Shown here: positions 1 through 7,119 of the stretch, piece after piece | Position numbering within the stretch: position 1 is the first letter of the stretch | Layout of the letters: the number at the start of each line of letters is the position of its first letter | Assembly (NCBI GenBank): GCA_002380945.1 | Contig: DFWO01000122.1 | Coordinates: forward strand, 1-39,101 | Length of the DNA stretch: 39,101 nt | Direction of reading: 5' to 3' | Origin: Methylococcaceae bacterium UBA4132 | GTDB lineage: Bacteria > Pseudomonadota > Gammaproteobacteria > Methylococcales > Methylomonadaceae | Position numbers and translations under genes: made by a program | Notes under the pieces: generated by a model | What the model was told of the DNA's origin: nothing | Seen by the model: only the letters and a program-made list of their open reading frames with translations | Database searches by the model: none

Positions 1-150
1 AGTGTAGCCACATCAGACACATCAAAGATGATTTTACTATTGCTAGATTGCAGCAGACAATTTCTTGATAATATATACTGTGGATTATGATACAGAAAAT
101 TCCAACTCCGCCCCCTGCCCCAACGTTTTTTCAAAAAATTATAGTTGAAA

Positions 151-268
151 CATTATAAGATGATATAAAAAAGCTTTAATCCTATTGAGTTTGTCATCTT
201 TATAGCATTATAAGATGATATAAAAAAGCTTTAATCCTATTGAGTTTGTCATCTTTATAGCATTATAA
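151..268. repeat. Tandem duplication, 55-bp unit, two perfect copies plus 8 bp
   Basis: Copy one is 151-205 and copy two is 206-260; they are identical base for base, and the first 8 bases of the unit (CATTATAA) recur at 261-268. Within a unit the left part TATAAGATGA and the right part TCATCTTTATA are near-complementary, so each unit could fold into an imperfect hairpin. Identical copies imply recent duplication or active homogenisation. With only two copies this is not a CRISPR or a satellite array. Confidence 0.95.
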
Positions 269-304
269 ATTCATAAAAAACCTAGATGGCATAGTAGGCA
301 ACAC

Positions 305-310
305 TATAAT
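305..310 (+). promoter_or_regulatory. Possible -10 box for lemA
   Basis: A perfect TATAAT lies 29 bases before the lemA start codon. No good -35 hexamer sits 16-18 bases upstream (CTAGAT at 282-287 is poor), so this is a weak promoter call based on one hexamer. Confidence 0.35.
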
Positions 311-339
311 TTTAAACTCAATAACAAAAGGGCTTTACT

Positions 340-951
340 ATGTTTAAACAGCTAATCGCTTTATTTATGATAATTACATTGTCGGGATGTGATTATAACA
401 CCTTACAATCCAGTGATGAAACTATTACTGCCGCGTGGGCAGAAGTATTAAATCAATATCAACGCCGCGCCGATTTAGTGCCTAATCTGGTGAATGTCGT
501 CAAAGGTTACGCCGCCCATGAAAAAGAGGTACTGGTTCAAGTGACAGAAGCACGAGCCAAAGTTGGCTCTATACAAGCCACGCCCGCACTGGTTAATGAT
601 GAGCAAGCCTTTAAAAATTTCATCGCGGCACAAGGGCAAATGACCAGTGCTATTTCGCGCTTATTAGCCGTCGCTGAAAATTATCCGCAACTAAAAGCCG
701 ATGGGATGTTTCGCGATTTACAAGCCCAACTAGAAGGCACAGAAAACCGTATCACCGTAGCGCGTAATCGCTACATTAACGCGGTCAAAGAATACAATAT
801 TACCGTGCGTTCATTTCCCTCCAATTTAACTGCCATGATGTTTGGCTATACCACTAAGCCTAGCTTTACGGTAGACAATGAAAAAGCCATTTCCGAAGCC
901 CCTAAAGTTGATTTTAATGCCGCGCCCGTCACGGCAACACCGAATCAATAG
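340..951 (+). CDS. lemA: LemA family lipoprotein
   Basis: A 203-residue LemA-family protein. The N-terminus is a lipoprotein signal with a lipobox ending L-S-G-C (Cys17), so it is probably a lipid-anchored envelope protein. The LemA core follows, with the characteristic Q-Y-Q-R-R-A-D-L-V-P-N-L-V segment near residues 40-52 and a conserved region around E-N-Y-P-Q-L-K near 110. The family is a helical bundle of unclear biochemical role. It is often encoded beside TPM-domain proteins, and here two such genes follow directly (8-bp gap, then an overlap), which suggests one operon. No catalytic motif is visible. Family membership is clear; the function is unknown. Confidence 0.9.
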   Translation: MFKQLIALFMIITLSGCDYNTLQSSDETITAAWAEVLNQYQRRADLVPNLVNVVKGYAAHEKEVLVQVTEARAKVGSIQATPALVNDEQAFKNFIAAQGQMTSAISRLLAVAENYPQLKADGMFRDLQAQLEGTENRITVARNRYINAVKEYNITVRSFPSNLTAMMFGYTTKPSFTVDNEKAISEAPKVDFNAAPVTATPNQ

Positions 952-959
952 GCATTCTT

Positions 960-1814
960 ATGTTGATTAAACTGCGTTACACAGTCGGCTTAGGCTTACT
1001 GTTGTTTATGACCACGCTATGGGCAGAGGTCGCGATACCTGATTTATCCCAGCGTGTCACTGATTTGACCGCGACACTCAGTACCGAACAAATCGCCGCA
1101 TTGGACACAAAGTTAGCCGATTTTGAAGCTAAAAAAGGCAGTCAAATCGCGGTGCTAATGTTACCTAGCACACAACCTGAAGATATTGCCGCGTTTGGCA
1201 TTCGTGTTGCTGAGGCGTGGAAAATTGGGCGGAAAAATCTTGATGATGGCGTGATTCTGATTGTTGCAAAAGATGACCGAAAATCCCGTTTAGAAGTCGG
1301 ACGTGGTTTAGAAGGTGTGATTCCCGACGCGATTGCTAAACGCGTATTGGCAGAAACCATGAGACCGCATTTCAAAGACAATGATTATGCAGGCGGTATT
1401 GAAGCAGGCGTTAGCCAATTAATAGGCTTGATTGAGGGGGAAACCTTACCCGCGCCGAGTGGTAACTCAAGCGACACATCGGATGGTTTTGATACTTTTC
1501 TCATTTTGTTATTTTTCTGTTGCGTCATCATAGACCTAATATTTTCCTCATTATTGGGTAGCGGCATCGGTGCGGCAGTATCAGGTATTAGCATAGGTGC
1601 AATCAGCGCGTTCGCCGCATCATTTTTTGCCTTGAATATATGGGTAGCGGTCATCAGCGGCTTGGCGATGTTCCTTTTTCTTAAACTATTTTATCTATTT
1701 GGAGGTAATAGTGGTGGAGGTGGTTCATGGAGTGGGGGTAGTAGCAGTAGCTCCAGTGATTGGGGCGGTGGTGGTGGCGATTTTGGCGGCGGAGGCGCGT
1801 CTGACTCATGGTAA
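960..1814 (+). CDS. TPM-domain membrane protein (YgcG-like), glycine-rich tail
   Basis: A 284-residue protein with a Sec-type signal peptide (about residues 1-22, ending W-A-E-V-A). A TPM domain follows (about 30-155; the D-L-T-A-T-L-S-T-E-Q and E-V-G-R-G-L-E-G-V-I-P-D motifs are typical). Then come hydrophobic segments between about 175 and 245 and a Gly/Ser/Trp-rich tail of about 35 residues ending D-S-W. This is the usual YgcG/TPM arrangement: periplasmic domain, membrane hairpin, low-complexity glycine tail. TPM domains are linked to phosphatase activity and photosystem II repair in plants; their bacterial role is not established. It lies 8 bp after lemA and overlaps the next gene by 7 bp. 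Confidence 0.88.
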   Translation: MLIKLRYTVGLGLLLFMTTLWAEVAIPDLSQRVTDLTATLSTEQIAALDTKLADFEAKKGSQIAVLMLPSTQPEDIAAFGIRVAEAWKIGRKNLDDGVILIVAKDDRKSRLEVGRGLEGVIPDAIAKRVLAETMRPHFKDNDYAGGIEAGVSQLIGLIEGETLPAPSGNSSDTSDGFDTFLILLFFCCVIIDLIFSSLLGSGIGAAVSGISIGAISAFAASFFALNIWVAVISGLAMFLFLKLFYLFGGNSGGGGSWSGGSSSSSSDWGGGGGDFGGGGASDSW

Positions 1815-2311
1815 AAAAAATTAAACGTTGGTTTAAACACGCTTTTGCACCACCGTGGCGGCAGCGCGTGTTATTTCCTAAAGTAACACTCACCGCGATT
1901 GAAACCGCTATCCAACAGTCTGAAATGACACACAGCGGTGAATTACGTTTTGTCATTGAAAATGCGCTGAGTTCTGGTCAAGTGTGGCGTGACGTGTCAT
2001 CACACGAACGGGCATTGGAGCTATTTTCTAATTTGCGGGTTTGGGATACCGAAGAAAATAGCGGCGTGTTAATTTACCTGTTACTAGCAGACCGTACCGT
2101 TCACATCATTGCTGACCGAGGTATTAACCAGCGCGTGGCACAAGCAAAATGGGATGATATAGCCCGCGCCATGCAGAATGAGTTTGGTCAGGGTAACTTT
2201 CAACGCGGCTCGCTGATAGGCATCGAACGCATTACCGCATTATTAGCCCGTCATTTTCCCGCCACAGCAGATAATCCTAACGAACTACCTGATGAGCCAG
2301 TTATTGTTTAA
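1808..2311 (+). CDS. Second TPM-domain protein, short and without signal peptide
   Basis: A 167-residue protein made almost wholly of a TPM-like domain. It has the H-S-G-E-L-R-F-V-I-E motif near residues 41-50, then N-S-G-V-L-I-Y-L-L-L and A-D-R-G-I-N-Q-R-V near 80-110. Unlike the preceding gene it has no signal peptide, no clear transmembrane segment and no glycine tail; the N-terminus is basic (K-K-I-K-R-W-F-K). Its ATG lies inside the end of the preceding gene (7-bp overlap), so translational coupling is likely. LemA with one long and one short TPM protein is a recurrent gene neighbourhood in proteobacteria, which supports a joint envelope role. The mechanism is unknown. Confidence 0.82.
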   Translation: MVKKIKRWFKHAFAPPWRQRVLFPKVTLTAIETAIQQSEMTHSGELRFVIENALSSGQVWRDVSSHERALELFSNLRVWDTEENSGVLIYLLLADRTVHIIADRGINQRVAQAKWDDIARAMQNEFGQGNFQRGSLIGIERITALLARHFPATADNPNELPDEPVIV

Positions 2312-2314
2312 TGA

Positions 2315-2347
2315 AAGTAGAGACGTTGTGGTGTAACGTCTCTACTT
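2315..2347. terminator. 13-bp perfect stem-loop between convergent genes
   Basis: The arms 2315-2327 (AAGTAGAGACGTT) and 2335-2347 are exact reverse complements around a 7-base loop. The hairpin sits between the end of the TPM gene (+) and the end of msrA (-), and the msrA stop codon lies in its right arm. No long T-tract follows, so it may act as a bidirectional terminator or be a mobile palindromic repeat of the GTAGAGACG type. Confidence 0.7.
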
Positions 2348-2980
2348 ATCAAAATCCACACCTAAACCGCCTAACCCACAATAGCCCTGCGGATTTTTAG
2401 CCAAATATTGCTGGTGATAATCTTCCGCATAATAAAACACGCCAAGGGGTTGAATGTCGGTGGTGATGGCTTTATTAATTCCACTTTGCGTTAAACGTTG
2501 CTGGTAATGCTGTTTTGAAGCTAACGCCGTATCGAGTTGTACTTGGCTGGTGGTATAAATAGCAGAGCGATATTGCGTACCGATGTCGTTACCTTGCTGC
2601 ATTCCTTGCGTGGGATTATGAGATTCCCAGAATAATTGCAGAAGCTCCTCATAACTAGTTAAGGAGGGGTTATAAATCACGCTGACTACTTCGGTGTGTC
2701 CAGTCAAACCTGTGCAGACCTCTTCGTAAGTAGGATTAGGCGTATAACCACCGCTATAACCAACTGCCGTGCTGACAATATGCGGCTGTTGCCAAAACTT
2801 TCGTTCTGCACCCCAAAAACAACCGAGTGCGAACACTGCCTGTTGCAAATGGTCTGGAAACGGCGGGGCAATTGGTTGACCTGTAACAGTGTGCCGATTG
2901 GTGATTGGCATAGGGGTGGCTCTACCAGCTAAGCAATCAGCAGAGTCGGGCATAACAAGCTTTTTTGATGAAAAAATCAT
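2342..2980 (-). CDS. msrA: Peptide methionine-(S)-S-oxide reductase
   Basis: Reduces methionine S-sulfoxide in proteins back to methionine, using thioredoxin. The catalytic motif G-C-F-W-G-A-E is at about residues 53-59, followed by G-Y-S-G-G-Y and P-T-Y-E-E-V-C. The E-coli-like Q-G-N-D-x-G-T-Q-Y-R-S-A-I-Y segment and the resolving Cys in Y-C-G-L-G-G-L-G near the C-terminus are also present. The second resolving Cys found at the very end of E. coli MsrA is absent; this protein ends V-D-F-D-K. I keep the first ATG because the N-terminus matches the long enterobacterial form (K-K-L-V, then L-A-G-R-A-T-P-M-P). It is divergent from hslO with only 49 bp between; both are stress-repair genes. Confidence 0.96.
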   Translation of the reverse strand: MIFSSKKLVMPDSADCLAGRATPMPITNRHTVTGQPIAPPFPDHLQQAVFALGCFWGAERKFWQQPHIVSTAVGYSGGYTPNPTYEEVCTGLTGHTEVVSVIYNPSLTSYEELLQLFWESHNPTQGMQQGNDIGTQYRSAIYTTSQVQLDTALASKQHYQQRLTQSGINKAITTDIQPLGVFYYAEDYHQQYLAKNPQGYCGLGGLGVDFDK

Positions 2981-3029
2981 GGCTTATGGTATGTTAGAAA
3001 ATAGAATGACTATTTTTAACGGGAACACG

Positions 3030-3896
3030 ATGATAGAGCAAGATTTTTTACGCCGATTTTTATTTGAAGACTTAGGTGTGCGTGGTGAGTGGGTAAATTT
3101 AACCACCAGTTGGCAAGCTGCGAAACAGCATCAACAAGGTTCTGATGTAGTTCAGCAGTTGTTGGGGCAGGCGTTAGTCGCTGTGGTGATGTTATCAGCC
3201 ACTATCAAATTTAAAGGTTCGATGATTTTGCAAGCCCAAGGCGATGGCGATATTACTACGCTGGTGGCACAGTCTACCGATGAACGTAAAATTCGTGGCT
3301 TAGTCAGAAGTCATGGCGAGGTCGTAGCAGGTTCATTAGAAACTATGTTTGGACAAGGTCGCTTAGTATTAACCGTCGATTCGGGCAACGCTCAGCCTTA
3401 TCAGGGTGTTGTGCCATTACAAGGCGATCATTTGGCCGCCGCCTTAGAAACCTATTTTGTGCAATCCGAGCAGTTGAATACCCGTTTATGGTTGTTTGCT
3501 AATGACCACGTTGCGGCGGGGTTATTATTACAAGAATTACCCGCACAAAACGGTGATAAAGCCGATTGGCAACGTATTGAAATGCTGGCAAATACCATTA
3601 CTGAACAAGAGTTGCTTACATTGGACTGCGAACAACTGTTATATCGTTTATTTCACGAAGAAAAAGTACGCTTATTTGACGCTGAACCCGTTGAATTTCA
3701 ATGTGCCTGTTCACGGCAACGCATAGAGCGCACACTACGCGCAATGGGTAGAGCTGAACTTGAAGGCATACTGGAAGAGCGCGGCGGCGTTGAAGTCATC
3801 TGTGAATTTTGTGGTGAACACTATCAGTTTGATAAGATTGACGTAGAACATTTTTTAACACAAGGTGTCACTCATGACTCGGACACTTTGCACTAA
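3030..3896 (+). CDS. hslO: Redox-regulated chaperone Hsp33
   Basis: A 288-residue holdase chaperone activated by oxidation. The C-terminal zinc centre is intact: C225-x-C227 and C258-x-x-C261, the CxC/CxxC pattern whose disulfide formation unfolds the linker and exposes the client-binding surface. The N-terminal domain has the usual F-L-F-E-D-L-G-V-R-G-E start. An open frame runs upstream, but an ATG at 3030 with GGGAA a few bases before it gives the normal family length; ATG 3006 is an alternative adding 8 residues. Its pairing with msrA (divergent) suggests a shared response to oxidative damage. The next gene starts 12 bp downstream. Confidence 0.96.
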   Translation: MIEQDFLRRFLFEDLGVRGEWVNLTTSWQAAKQHQQGSDVVQQLLGQALVAVVMLSATIKFKGSMILQAQGDGDITTLVAQSTDERKIRGLVRSHGEVVAGSLETMFGQGRLVLTVDSGNAQPYQGVVPLQGDHLAAALETYFVQSEQLNTRLWLFANDHVAAGLLLQELPAQNGDKADWQRIEMLANTITEQELLTLDCEQLLYRLFHEEKVRLFDAEPVEFQCACSRQRIERTLRAMGRAELEGILEERGGVEVICEFCGEHYQFDKIDVEHFLTQGVTHDSDTLH

Positions 3897-3908
3897 TAGT
3901 AAACGACT

Positions 3909-4664
3909 ATGAAAAAGTTTCGACTAATCAGCGTGCTAATAATCGCCTTGTCATTATCAGGCTGTATGTATTGGGTGCGAGCTTATCAAACTTATCTACA
4001 AATGGATGAGTTTGATCGTCATTTTAGTTTTAGCGTTTCTAAGGATGGCGATTTTACGCTGAATTTTAAAGAGCCAATTCTATTTAGTGAAGATTTTGTT
4101 TCCCTTTCTAAACTTTATGCCAGTGAAGATATAGCCACTAAAGATGGTGGTAGACGCTGGCGGTATTGGTTTCGCAAACTCGATGCCAAAGGTCAGATTA
4201 TTAAGCCTGAAATTAAATTTTATTCAGAATTAACCTTTAATAAGGAAAAGAAAATTACCGCATGGTCGTTTTCTTCGTTGTTTTTAGAAATCGCACCACA
4301 AAAATTTTTAGAAGCTTCGTTGCGTGCCATCGGTGGCGGTAAAATTGATAAAGAGAAAAGACAGTTACGCGCCAATCCTGAAGGCTTAGAAAAAATTGCC
4401 GACCAATTACCTAAAAAAGCGGCAGTTATTGCAAAATTAGGCGAGCCGTTAAAAATTGTTAATGAACCTGAACAAGAAATTTATGAATACCGTTTTTTAC
4501 TCGAAACGCATTCAATTGAAAAAGGCTATGAAGACCGCGCTTTCAATGACGTTAAAATCACCTTTAATAAAAAGACCCAAGATTTAGTCAAAATGAGTGG
4601 ACGCTTCGCAGGTTTAAAAGCTTCGATTGATTATCGGAAATTGCAGAAAAATCCCGATGATTAG
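3909..4664 (+). CDS. Uncharacterised lipoprotein
   Basis: A 251-residue protein with a lipoprotein signal: basic start, hydrophobic core and lipobox L-S-G-C (Cys19). The mature part is polar and probably beta-rich, with many Lys, Phe and Asp. I recognise no named domain and no enzyme motif. It lies 12 bp after hslO and is probably co-transcribed with it. Base composition and codon use resemble its neighbours, so there is no sign of recent transfer. It is a likely outer-membrane or periplasmic lipoprotein of unknown function. Confidence 0.75.
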   Translation: MKKFRLISVLIIALSLSGCMYWVRAYQTYLQMDEFDRHFSFSVSKDGDFTLNFKEPILFSEDFVSLSKLYASEDIATKDGGRRWRYWFRKLDAKGQIIKPEIKFYSELTFNKEKKITAWSFSSLFLEIAPQKFLEASLRAIGGGKIDKEKRQLRANPEGLEKIADQLPKKAAVIAKLGEPLKIVNEPEQEIYEYRFLLETHSIEKGYEDRAFNDVKITFNKKTQDLVKMSGRFAGLKASIDYRKLQKNPDD

Positions 4665-4687
4665 CCATTTTCGAGAGCGAATGGTTT

Positions 4688-4693
4688 TATAAT
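4688..4693 (+). promoter_or_regulatory. Possible -10 box for ssb
   Basis: A perfect TATAAT lies in the 100-bp gap before ssb. No clear -35 box is seen at the right distance, so it is a one-hexamer call. If used, transcription would start near 4700 and the stem-loop at 4706-4740 would lie in the ssb leader. Confidence 0.4.
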
Positions 4694-4705
4694 GAAACAA
4701 ACTTA

Positions 4706-4740
4706 TGTAAGTTCGGGTGAGGTGCAAACACCAGCTTACA
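4706..4740 (+). promoter_or_regulatory. Two-level stem-loop in the ssb leader
   Basis: An outer stem pairs TGTAAG (4706-4711) with CTTACA (4735-4740). An inner stem pairs GGTG (4721-4724) with CACC (4729-4732) around the loop CAAA. It ends 24 bases before the ssb ATG. It could be a leader structure or an operator; no known riboswitch fits. Confidence 0.4.
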
Positions 4741-4764
4741 AAATCATAATGTTAGAGAACTTTG

Positions 4765-5253
4765 ATGCTGAATAAAGTAACGTTAATTGGAAGATTAGGT
4801 GCAGACCCTGAGGTTCGTTATATGCCTAGCGGCAGTGCCGTCGCTAATATCAGTTTAGCCACTAATTTTAGATGGAAAGACAAACAAACAGGTGAAAAAA
4901 AGGAAAGCACAGAATGGCATCGTGTGGTTTTTTTCAACCGTTTAGCGGAAATAGTCGGCGAATATTTAAAAAAAGGTGGGCAAGTTTACGTTGAAGGACG
5001 CTTACAAACGCGTAAATGGCAAGACCAAGCAGGGCATGACCGTTATACGACTGAAATTATTGCCACAGAAATGCAGATGCTCGACAGTCGCAGTGGAGGT
5101 ACTAGCCATTTCGGCACTGACCAACCGCAAGCCAGTTACGCCGAACCTGTAGCCCCATTGCAAGCCACACCAGAACCACAACCCGCGCATTCCATGCCCC
5201 CTGCCCCACCGCCACAATCTTATGATGACTTTGATGACGATATACCGTTTTAA
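4765..5253 (+). CDS. ssb: Single-stranded DNA-binding protein
   Basis: A 162-residue SSB that coats single-stranded DNA in replication and repair. The OB-fold starts L-N-K-V-T-L-I-G-R-L-G-A-D-P-E-V-R-Y and includes S-T-E-W-H-R-V-V-F-F. It is followed by a Pro/Gln-rich linker (about 110-152) and the acidic tail ending D-D-D-I-P-F, which binds partner proteins. The frame could also begin at TTG 4762, but ATG 4765 gives the standard N-terminus. It stands downstream of a TATAAT box and a leader hairpin. uvrA, its common neighbour, is not in the window. Confidence 0.97.
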   Translation: MLNKVTLIGRLGADPEVRYMPSGSAVANISLATNFRWKDKQTGEKKESTEWHRVVFFNRLAEIVGEYLKKGGQVYVEGRLQTRKWQDQAGHDRYTTEIIATEMQMLDSRSGGTSHFGTDQPQASYAEPVAPLQATPEPQPAHSMPPAPPPQSYDDFDDDIPF

Positions 5254-5317
5254 ATTACTTGCTCAATCACATCACCGATTTAATAAGAACCAAAACCAAC
5301 CAGAAAACCGTGTCTCC

Positions 5318-6106
5318 ATGTTAATAAAACGCCTTTTTTTACTTTGTTCAGTGCCTGCTGTTATCACAGGCTGTGCTGAATTTTATGGCTCTCAACCCCC
5401 TGCCCCTGTTTATGGTAATGGCACACCACTCTATGGTAACAAGCCGCTACCTAAAGAAATGCCTAAACCCGTTGCCGAGCAGCCTAAACCTGCCGACACA
5501 ACAGATGCAGTAAAAACCACGCCTCTCGTAAGTGGCGATTCGGTAACAGCACCGAAAGAATTAAAACTTGAGCCATTGCCACCAGGACAAACGTTATTAA
5601 CACCTGCACAAGAACAAGAGCTTGCGGCACTACAACAAAGTCCTGTTCAACCTGAATTAGACACAGAGTCAGAAGCCAAGCCAAAACCTGTCAAAAAACA
5701 GCCTGTTATCGAACAAGCACCTGAAACGGTTGATGCACCACCGCCACCCGCTTCTACACCTTTTCAACCGTTAGAAACATTCACACCGTCATCGCCTGCG
5801 GTCGGTTCATTAGTGTTAGCGGCGAATGAAGACAGTCAAAAAGGCAATATTGAAGCGGCAACCACCACACTGGAACGCGCCAGTCGAATAGAGCCACGCA
5901 ATGCAGCTTTGTATTACAAACTGGCATTATTAAAACTCAAAACAAAACCCAGTCAGGCAGAAGATTTGGCAAAAAAATCCGCGCAACTAGCAGCTAACGA
6001 TACGGCACTAAAAAAACACAGCTGGTTATTAGTCGCCAAAGCAAGAGAAATGCAGAAAAATTTTCAAGGGGCTGAAGAAGCGCGTAACAAAGCGAGCAAA
6101 TTTTAG
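5318..6106 (+). CDS. Proline-rich lipoprotein with TPR-like C-terminus
   Basis: A 262-residue protein with a lipoprotein signal whose lipobox is V-I-T-G-C. A long Pro/Lys/Glu-rich low-complexity linker follows (about 25-160), then a helical C-terminal part (about 165-262). That part looks like two or more tetratricopeptide-type helices (L-V-L-A-A-N-E-D-S-Q-K-G-N-I-E-A-A and A-A-L-Y-Y-K-L-A-L-L-K). The architecture suggests a membrane anchor, a spacer that crosses the wall, and a protein-interaction module. I chose ATG 5318 because upstream codons would put 32 polar residues before the signal peptide. Partner and function are unknown. Confidence 0.78.
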   Translation: MLIKRLFLLCSVPAVITGCAEFYGSQPPAPVYGNGTPLYGNKPLPKEMPKPVAEQPKPADTTDAVKTTPLVSGDSVTAPKELKLEPLPPGQTLLTPAQEQELAALQQSPVQPELDTESEAKPKPVKKQPVIEQAPETVDAPPPPASTPFQPLETFTPSSPAVGSLVLAANEDSQKGNIEAATTTLERASRIEPRNAALYYKLALLKLKTKPSQAEDLAKKSAQLAANDTALKKHSWLLVAKAREMQKNFQGAEEARNKASKF

Positions 6107-6118
6107 TAAACCGATGTA

Positions 6119-6136
6119 GGCGCGACAAGTCGCGCC
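6119..6136. repeat. GC-rich palindrome with 2-base centre
   Basis: The 8-bp arms GGCGCGAC (6119-6126) and GTCGCGCC (6129-6136) are exact reverse complements around AA. It lies between a lipoprotein gene and prmB in an otherwise AT-rich gap. No T-tract follows, so it looks more like a small palindromic repeat than a classic terminator. Confidence 0.6.
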
Positions 6137-6165
6137 CACAACTCATAAAACCTATTGTTTAAAAT

Positions 6166-7119
6166 ATGAAAACCACACCGCCAGACGTTTTAACAACACT
6201 AACCACCATCCGTGATTATATTCGCTGGGCTGCCAGTCAATTCACCGAAGCACAAGTATGTTTTGGTCATGGTACAGCCAGTGCGTTAGATGAAGCTGCC
6301 GCCTTAGTGCTACATACTCTTCATCAACCCTATAACCTCAGTGAATTTTATTTGGCATCGGTATTAACACACTCAGAACGGCTAGCGATTGTTGACATCG
6401 TACATAGACGCATTCAAGAAAGAATTCCTGCCGCCTATTTAACCCATGAAGCGATTTTTTCAGGTCTCGCCTTTTATGTTGATGAGCGCGTCTTAGTGCC
6501 ACGCTCACCGATTGCTGAATTGATTGAACAACGCTTTGCACCGTGGGTAGAAGAAGATAACGTCGTGCGTATTTTAGATTTATGTACAGGTAGTGCCTGT
6601 ATCGCCATTGCCTGTGCGTATGCGTTTCATAACGCGCTGGTTGATGCGGTAGATTTATCACAAGACGCACTTAACGTTGCTCAAATCAATGTTGAAAAAC
6701 ATTTTATGGAAGATACCGTCACTCTGTATCAGTCGGATTTATTTCAACAACTGCCAGCCGCCCGCTATGACATTATTGTCAGTAATCCGCCTTATGTATC
6801 TACGCTGGAATGGACATATTTGCCTGAAGAATTTCATGCCGAACCTGCAATGGGCTTTAAAGGTGGCGAGTCTGGCTTAGATTTAGTGTTGCGTATTTTG
6901 ATTGATGCCGCTGATTTCTTGGCAGAACACGGTATTTTAATTATTGAAGTCGGTAGTAGTGCTGAAACCTTGCAAAGTATTTTCCCCGATGTCCCCTTTT
7001 ACTGGCTGGATTTTGAACGCGGCGGTGATGGCATCTTTTTACTCACTGCTGAACAAGTGCAGCAATATCACCCATTATTTAAATCAGCTTTGGATGCGTC
7101 ATGTCTGGAAACACAATAG
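6166..7119 (+). CDS. prmB: Ribosomal protein uL3 N5-glutamine methyltransferase
   Basis: A 317-residue SAM-dependent methyltransferase that modifies a glutamine of ribosomal protein L3. After a helical N-terminal substrate domain there is the Rossmann SAM-binding motif L-D-L-C-T-G-S-A-C-I-A-I-A (near 141-153). The catalytic N-P-P-Y of glutamine methyltransferases is near 206-209. The start (T-I-R-D-Y-I-R-W-A-A-S-Q-F) and the L-V-P-R-S-P-I-A-E-L-I segment are typical of PrmB rather than PrmC. The end overlaps aroC by 19 bp, the usual gammaproteobacterial prmB-aroC order. Confidence 0.95.
   Translation: MKTTPPDVLTTLTTIRDYIRWAASQFTEAQVCFGHGTASALDEAAALVLHTLHQPYNLSEFYLASVLTHSERLAIVDIVHRRIQERIPAAYLTHEAIFSGLAFYVDERVLVPRSPIAELIEQRFAPWVEEDNVVRILDLCTGSACIAIACAYAFHNALVDAVDLSQDALNVAQINVEKHFMEDTVTLYQSDLFQQLPAARYDIIVSNPPYVSTLEWTYLPEEFHAEPAMGFKGGESGLDLVLRILIDAADFLAEHGILIIEVGSSAETLQSIFPDVPFYWLDFERGGDGIFLLTAEQVQQYHPLFKSALDASCLETQ

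Larger units (their letters stand above)
1..339. other. Non-coding 5' flank of lemA
   Basis: I see no convincing gene in this AT-rich stretch. Its main content is a perfect two-copy 55-bp tandem repeat (151-260) followed by an 8-base start of a third copy. A TATAAT box lies at 305-310, just before lemA. The first 150 bases have no feature I can name; they could be the far end of an intergenic region whose upstream gene lies outside the window. Confidence 0.7.

Noticed and set aside
151..268. CRISPR-like repeats
   Set aside because: Two directly abutting 55-bp copies with no spacers form a tandem duplication, not an array.
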